Source: Fidelibacterota bacterium (lineage in GTDB: Bacteria; Fidelibacterota; UBA8477). From it: a stretch of 19,186 bases of DNA. Within the stretch, counting starts at the first letter, position 1; each line of letters opens with the position of its first letter. The translations under genes and the position numbers were made by a program. Of this stretch, positions 16,161-19,186 are shown piece after piece. The stretch is from positions 1-19,186 of the forward strand of contig JAIPJR010000056.1 in NCBI GenBank assembly GCA_021734045.1. Reading direction: 5' to 3'. The notes under the pieces are model-generated. The model was not told the DNA's origin. It saw only the letters and a list, made by a program, of their open reading frames with translations, and ran no database searches.

Positions 16161-16235
16161 GAAACTTCCTGTCAAAATATGGTCAGCCGCCCGGGACGGC
16201 AGATGAATGAGTGAGCGTTGCGTTTATCGTCGGAT

Positions 16236-17063
16236 TCAGGTCCCCAGCAGGATTGCCAGCAGACCTATGAAAATGTCGTATTTCAGAAACAGCTGCACCC
16301 GCCGGAATGTACTTTTCTCGGGTCTAACCCACAGAAAAATCAACGCACTAAGCAGGGGCAAATTCACGCCGACGATGACAAAAATCAAGTACCATCTATT
16401 ATATATCCCCAGCCAGTAGGGTGAAAGGTCTGCGATAAGAAATATGACAATGAGTAGCGTAACAAATCTCAAAACAGCTCTTTGTCCCCACATGATAGGC
16501 AGGGTATGGGCCCCTGCGCTCACATCGCCCGCCTCATCCTCCAAATCCTTGATGATTTCCCGAATAATGGTAAAGCCAAATGCCAGACCAGCAAGTGGCA
16601 GCATGAGCGGAAAATTGCCAAACGCTGCGCCCACGTATACAAAGGTCAAACCCAACATCACCGCCACCACCACATTACCCACCAACGGCATTCGTTTAAA
16701 CCAACGGGAATATCCCACCAACAAAGGTGTGGCGATGAAGGTTGTGATGATGAAGGTCTGCCAATTAATAAGCGCTGAAGCCAGGATACCGATAACGAAC
16801 AGGATAGTGGTATAAATCCATGCGGTTGGGACTGAAATATCGCTCCCCGGTAAGGGTCGATCGGGTCGGTTGATCCGGTCAATCTCCAGGTCATATATGT
16901 CATTAATCACATTGCCGGCACCGTTGATTGTTACCACCGAAAGCAGCAGGAATAATAAAATTTGTGTCTGGTGAATTTCTTCCAGGATATACGTGGCCAG
17001 TAAAACTGCCAGCACGGCCTGAAACAGGTTGAGAGGGCGTAAAATTTTTATCCAGGGCTCCAT
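16236..17063 (-). CDS. UbiA-family prenyltransferase, geranylgeranylglycerol-phosphate transferase-like
   Basis: An integral membrane enzyme of 275 residues with about eight or nine helices. Both aspartate-rich Mg-diphosphate motifs are seen: NDIYDLEIDRINRPDRPLPG (54-73) and IKDLEDEAGD (171-180). The NDIYDxExDRxNRPDRP form and the short loops match the digeranylgeranylglyceryl-phosphate synthase branch of UbiA, common in archaea and also found in FCB-group bacteria. It would attach a prenyl chain to a glycerol phosphate or aromatic acceptor. Menaquinone or chlorophyll-type prenylation is the alternative. GGAG lies 9 nt before the ATG, inside the end of prmC, which stops only 5 bases away. Confidence 0.87.
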   Translation of the reverse strand: MEPWIKILRPLNLFQAVLAVLLATYILEEIHQTQILLFLLLSVVTINGAGNVINDIYDLEIDRINRPDRPLPGSDISVPTAWIYTTILFVIGILASALINWQTFIITTFIATPLLVGYSRWFKRMPLVGNVVVAVMLGLTFVYVGAAFGNFPLMLPLAGLAFGFTIIREIIKDLEDEAGDVSAGAHTLPIMWGQRAVLRFVTLLIVIFLIADLSPYWLGIYNRWYLIFVIVGVNLPLLSALIFLWVRPEKSTFRRVQLFLKYDIFIGLLAILLGT

Positions 17064-17068
17064 GGCTG

Positions 17069-17941
17069 TTAGCTCCGGTAACGTCCACTGATAAGCCGGG
17101 GATTCCCGCTGTAATCCCGGGTGATTTCCAATTCAATATACCCGGCATCCATGAAAAGATTCAACAGCGCTTTTTCCTGATGCTCGCCACCAAACTCAAA
17201 AACAAAGCGTCCGCCCGGGTTGAGCAGGCGGGGTAAAATGTGGGCGAATCGGCGGTAGAAAGTCAATCCATCAGCACCGTCAAACAACGCCACACTCGGT
17301 TCGTATTCAGCAACTTCCTGCTGCAAACCGTCCCGCTCTCCCGCGCTGATATACGGCGGATTTGATACCACCAAATCCACCCGCTCTTCCAACCGGGGCA
17401 GTGCTTTCAAAATGTCGAATTGACGCAGGATGATCGCGGATTCCAGCGCGTGTGCGGCCACGTTTTGCCGGGCCAGTTCTAACGCAGCGTCGTCTGCATC
17501 CAATGCCAGGACGTGGGCACCGGAAATGGCTTTGGCCAGTGCAATGGCAATACAACCGGTGCCGGTGCCCACATCAATAATGCGTGGTGAGGGGATATTT
17601 TTCAAAAATGCCAGTGACGTATCCACCAACACCTCGGTTTCAGCCCGGGGAATCAGCGCGGCTGGTGATGTGGCGATGTGTAGTCCCATGAATTCGGTAT
17701 ATCTCAAAATATGTTGCAGGGGTTCGCGCCGGCCCCGGCGTTTTAACATGGCGCGGAATCGGGTCAGCTCAGGCTCGGTTAGTGGTCGGTCAAATGCCAT
17801 GTACAATTCCACCCGGGACTTCTCCAACACTTCCGCCAGCAAGTACTCCGCATCCAGACGGGGATCGGGGACGCCCCGCTCGGAGAGCCACTTTTCGCTT
17901 TCGGTGATGATATCGATTACGCGCCATAAAGCCATAGGCAA
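17069..17941 (-). CDS. prmC: Peptide chain release factor N5-glutamine methyltransferase
   Basis: Methylates the GGQ glutamine of release factors 1 and 2, which speeds peptide release. In the 290-residue protein the N-terminal helical domain ends in RRGRREPLQHIL. The Rossmann domain follows, with SAM motif DVGTGTGCIAIALA (123-136) and the family-defining substrate motif NPPY (194-197, in VVSNPPYIS). IPRAETEVLVD is also a PrmC signature. Two starts compete: TTG at 17941 lies 6 nt after GAAGGG, while ATG at 17935 is 12 nt away. The ribosome-site spacing favours TTG, although ATG is the stronger codon. It is the first gene of the long minus-strand run. Confidence 0.95.
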   Translation of the reverse strand: MPMALWRVIDIITESEKWLSERGVPDPRLDAEYLLAEVLEKSRVELYMAFDRPLTEPELTRFRAMLKRRGRREPLQHILRYTEFMGLHIATSPAALIPRAETEVLVDTSLAFLKNIPSPRIIDVGTGTGCIAIALAKAISGAHVLALDADDAALELARQNVAAHALESAIILRQFDILKALPRLEERVDLVVSNPPYISAGERDGLQQEVAEYEPSVALFDGADGLTFYRRFAHILPRLLNPGGRFVFEFGGEHQEKALLNLFMDAGYIELEITRDYSGNPRLISGRYRS

Positions 17942-18106
17942 GTATAACCCTTCTGTTGAATAATGTGCAGCTGGATCATGGTGCTATGCCATTATCCATC
18001 AAGTCTTGGAATTTTGTCCGGAACATATTAATTAGCCAAAGTTATGACTGAATACCTCATGAATAAACGCAAAATCAATCTAAAACCTCATTAAATGGAG
18101 ATTCTC
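17942..18106. promoter_or_regulatory. Divergent intergenic region between prmC and the SOD gene
   Basis: These 165 bases separate two genes transcribed away from each other, so promoters in both directions must lie here. The stretch is AT-rich around 18020-18040 (ATATTAATTA). On the plus strand a TTGGAA at 18006 is followed 14 nt later by TATTAA, too close to be a convincing pair. I could not define a box with confidence in either direction, and see no clear operator palindrome. Confidence 0.35.
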
Positions 18107-18760
18107 ATGAAATTAGCGAAGCTGAATAAACTGGCGCTTTTCATTGTTAGTGTTGTTTTTCTCGGTGGTTGTTCCACCATGGGTGTGCATAAAACCCACG
18201 ATATGCGCGCTGATCACACCATTCACCATGAAAAAATGATGATGGAAAAGACACACGACGGACACGGAGATACCTGCTGTGACAAGGACATGCCGGTTTT
18301 CACCAAAGCGGTGGCAGTCCTCAATCCCACAGCCGGTAATACCGCCGGGGGGATTGTGACATTTACCCAAACTGATTCCGGTGTGCGGGTCGTGGTGGAA
18401 TTGACCAATGTGAGTCCCGGGAACCACGGCTTTCATATTCACGAATTGGGCGACATCAGCGCACCAGACGGCACTTCTGCCGGGGGTCATTTTAATCCGG
18501 CCGGAATGTCTCATGGCGGTCCAATGGCCGGTGAACGCCACGGTGGCGACATGGGTAATGTGGTTGCCGATGAAAACGGGATTGCCCGGCTGGACTATGT
18601 GGATTCCCACATCAAACTCAATGGTCCGGAATCCATCATGGGGCGGGGTGTGATTTTACATGCCGACGAGGATGATCTCAAAAGTCAACCCACCGGTGCT
18701 GCCGGAGCCCGAATTGCCAGCGGTGTCATTGGCATTGCCGAAATTAAAGCGTCTAACTGA
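18107..18760 (+). CDS. Copper/zinc superoxide dismutase, lipoprotein, with a His/Met-rich N-terminus
   Basis: SodC-family protein of 217 residues that dismutates superoxide outside the cytoplasm. Residues 1-22 form a lipoprotein signal (MKLAKLNKLALFIVSVVFLG then GC) with lipobox LGGC, lipidated Cys22. Residues 28-61 are a metal-binding tail rich in His and Met, with MMM at 44-46 and CC at 57-58. The catalytic domain keeps the Cu ligands H110, H112, H128 and H185, the Zn ligands H128, H136, H145 and D148, and the guiding R202. Both cysteines of the usual intramolecular disulfide are missing: the GC before the bridging His is DGTSAGGHF, and RLACGV is RIASGV. The ATG at 18107 has GGAG 6 nt upstream; an earlier in-frame ATG at 18095 has none. 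A terminator follows. Confidence 0.93.
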   Translation: MKLAKLNKLALFIVSVVFLGGCSTMGVHKTHDMRADHTIHHEKMMMEKTHDGHGDTCCDKDMPVFTKAVAVLNPTAGNTAGGIVTFTQTDSGVRVVVELTNVSPGNHGFHIHELGDISAPDGTSAGGHFNPAGMSHGGPMAGERHGGDMGNVVADENGIARLDYVDSHIKLNGPESIMGRGVILHADEDDLKSQPTGAAGARIASGVIGIAEIKASN

Positions 18761-18777
18761 CCAATTCCCAGATTCAC

Positions 18778-18807
18778 AAAAAGGCCGGGAGACATTCCCG
18801 GCTTTTT
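18778..18807. terminator. Rho-independent terminator after the SOD gene, possibly bidirectional
   Basis: A perfect 7-bp GC-rich stem (18784-18790 with 18796-18802) closes the 5-nt loop GACAT and is followed by TTTTT. A run of A on the left side gives a U-tract for the other strand too. It starts 17 bases after the SOD stop. Confidence 0.9.
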
Positions 18808-18862
18808 CATATTGGTGAGCCTGTATTGGAATAATATATTCGCCCGCTGTTTTAAATAGCAT

Positions 18863-18936
18863 GGGCGCTTGGCTCAGTTGGTTAGAGCGCCGCCCTTACA
18901 AGGCGGAGGTCACAGGTTCGAATCCCGTAGCGCCCA
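18863..18936 (+). tRNA. tRNA-Val (anticodon UAC)
   Basis: A full cloverleaf. The acceptor stem GGGCGCT pairs with AGCGCCC (18929-18935), with discriminator A18936. The D arm is GCTC...GAGC. The anticodon stem CCGCC/GGCGG closes the loop CTTACAA (anticodon TAC, valine GUA). The T loop is TTCGAAT. The T stem ACAGG/CCCGT has one A-C mismatch in the middle, where CCTGT would be expected. The CCA end is not encoded. It lies 56 bases after the SOD terminator and runs directly into a tandem repeat that copies parts of it. Confidence 0.95.
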
Positions 18937-19055
18937 CTTTCTCCACCGCAATTACAACCATTTCCTTCATCAACTGCCCTCACCAGGCGGAGGTCACAGG
19001 TTTGAGCCGAAATGAGCGTCAGCGAATGGAGACAAGGGAGGACAGCGTCCGACCT
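18921..19055 (+). repeat. 135-bp tandem repeat, copy 1 (tRNA-derived)
   Basis: The unit begins inside the T loop of tRNA-Val. It consists of four parts: the tRNA 3' end (18921-18936), a 39-base spacer, a 29-base piece matching the tRNA anticodon-to-T-loop region, and 51 bases that contain a GGAC-AGC-GTCC mini-hairpin (19040-19050). I found no difference between this copy and the next by eye. No coding capacity is evident; open frames across it are by-products of the repeat. Confidence 0.88.
18976..19004 (+). pseudogene. tRNA-Val fragment (anticodon arm to T loop, CAC anticodon), repeat copy 1
   Basis: 29 bases aligning to tRNA-Val positions 18892-18920 with three differences. The anticodon loop becomes CTCACCA, so the triplet is CAC, which would read valine GUG. 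A five-pair anticodon stem can still form (CTGCC/GGCGG, starting at 18974). The 5' acceptor and D arm are absent, and the T arm diverges after TTTGA, so this is not a working tRNA as it stands. Confidence 0.65.
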
Positions 19056-19186
19056 AATCCCGTAGCGCCCACTTTCTCCACCGCAATTACAACCATTTCC
19101 TTCATCAACTGCCCTCACCAGGCGGAGGTCACAGGTTTGAGCCGAAATGAGCGTCAGCGAATGGAGACAAGGGAGGACAGCGTCCG
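19056..19186 (+). repeat. 135-bp tandem repeat, copy 2, truncated by the window edge
   Basis: 131 bases that look identical to copy 1 over their whole length, starting again at the tRNA 3' end and stopping 4 bases short of a full unit because the window ends. The total copy number is therefore unknown. If the window edge is a contig end, an assembly overlap artefact must be considered. Confidence 0.85.
19111..19139 (+). pseudogene. tRNA-Val fragment (CAC anticodon), repeat copy 2
   Basis: Same sequence as the fragment 135 bases upstream, with the same CTCACCA loop and the same missing 5' half. Confidence 0.65.

Noticed and set aside
18045-18095. 16-codon ORF just before the SOD gene
   Set aside because: No ribosome site, no coding pattern; likely chance in an AT-rich spacer.
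18882-19118. Minus-strand open frame across tRNA-Val and the repeats
   Set aside because: The peptide repeats itself because the DNA repeats, and it covers the tRNA; typical spurious translation of tRNA sequence.
18921-19186. CRISPR array
   Set aside because: The units are 135 bp and identical throughout, with no short repeat/variable spacer pattern and no cas genes.

Overview
The window is about 19.2 kb of bacterial DNA, roughly half GC, with tightly packed genes. Nineteen protein genes lie on the minus strand, most separated by fewer than 40 bases or overlapping. Only a copper/zinc superoxide dismutase and a tRNA-Val lie on the plus strand. TTG and GTG starts are frequent. The gene set suggests a Gram-negative-type bacterium: a lipoprotein SOD, a B12-dependent methylmalonyl-CoA pathway, GlgC, and a UbiA enzyme resembling the archaeal-lipid geranylgeranyl transferase. 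It fits best with the FCB group or a neighbouring candidate phylum such as Marinimicrobia or Calditrichota. That placement is an inference from gene content and no phylogeny was run.

Layout, in minus-strand transcription order (right to left). Block 1 is prmC, a UbiA prenyltransferase, dnaE and dtd (translation termination, lipid or quinone synthesis, replication, tRNA proofreading). Block 2 is the B12-binding subunit of methylmalonyl-CoA mutase overlapping a biotin-type acyl-CoA carboxylase beta subunit. Block 3 is a TPR protein with a long charged linker, a family 2 glycosyltransferase, and a small secreted protein of unknown function. Block 4 is a HAD phosphatase and a TrmH-type RNA methylase. 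Block 5 is a CBS-pair protein, glgC (glycogen synthesis), a beta-phosphoglucomutase-like HAD enzyme and a VOC-fold protein. Block 6 is a 24-codon mini-ORF overlapping a homocysteine S-methyltransferase, then mutY and a PIG-L/LmbE deacetylase. Block 7, after a 260-base spacer, is a peroxiredoxin that runs off the left edge.

The most striking object is that peroxiredoxin. Its reading frame is closed by a TGA exactly at the peroxidatic cysteine position (PxxxTxxC) and continues past it with a typical peroxiredoxin sequence. A small hairpin with a GGUC loop follows at the spacing expected of a bacterial SECIS element. I read it as a selenocysteine peroxiredoxin (PrxU type), made from a structured leader of about 140 nt. 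With the SOD lipoprotein and mutY it gives the window an oxidative-stress flavour, though these genes are not one operon.

The right end holds tRNA-Val(UAC) followed by a 135-bp tandem repeat, at least two copies and cut by the window edge. The repeat is built from pieces of valine tRNA: a 3' acceptor end and an anticodon arm with a CAC triplet. No selenocysteine machinery (selA, selB, selC, selD), CRISPR array, transposase or phage gene is visible in this window.
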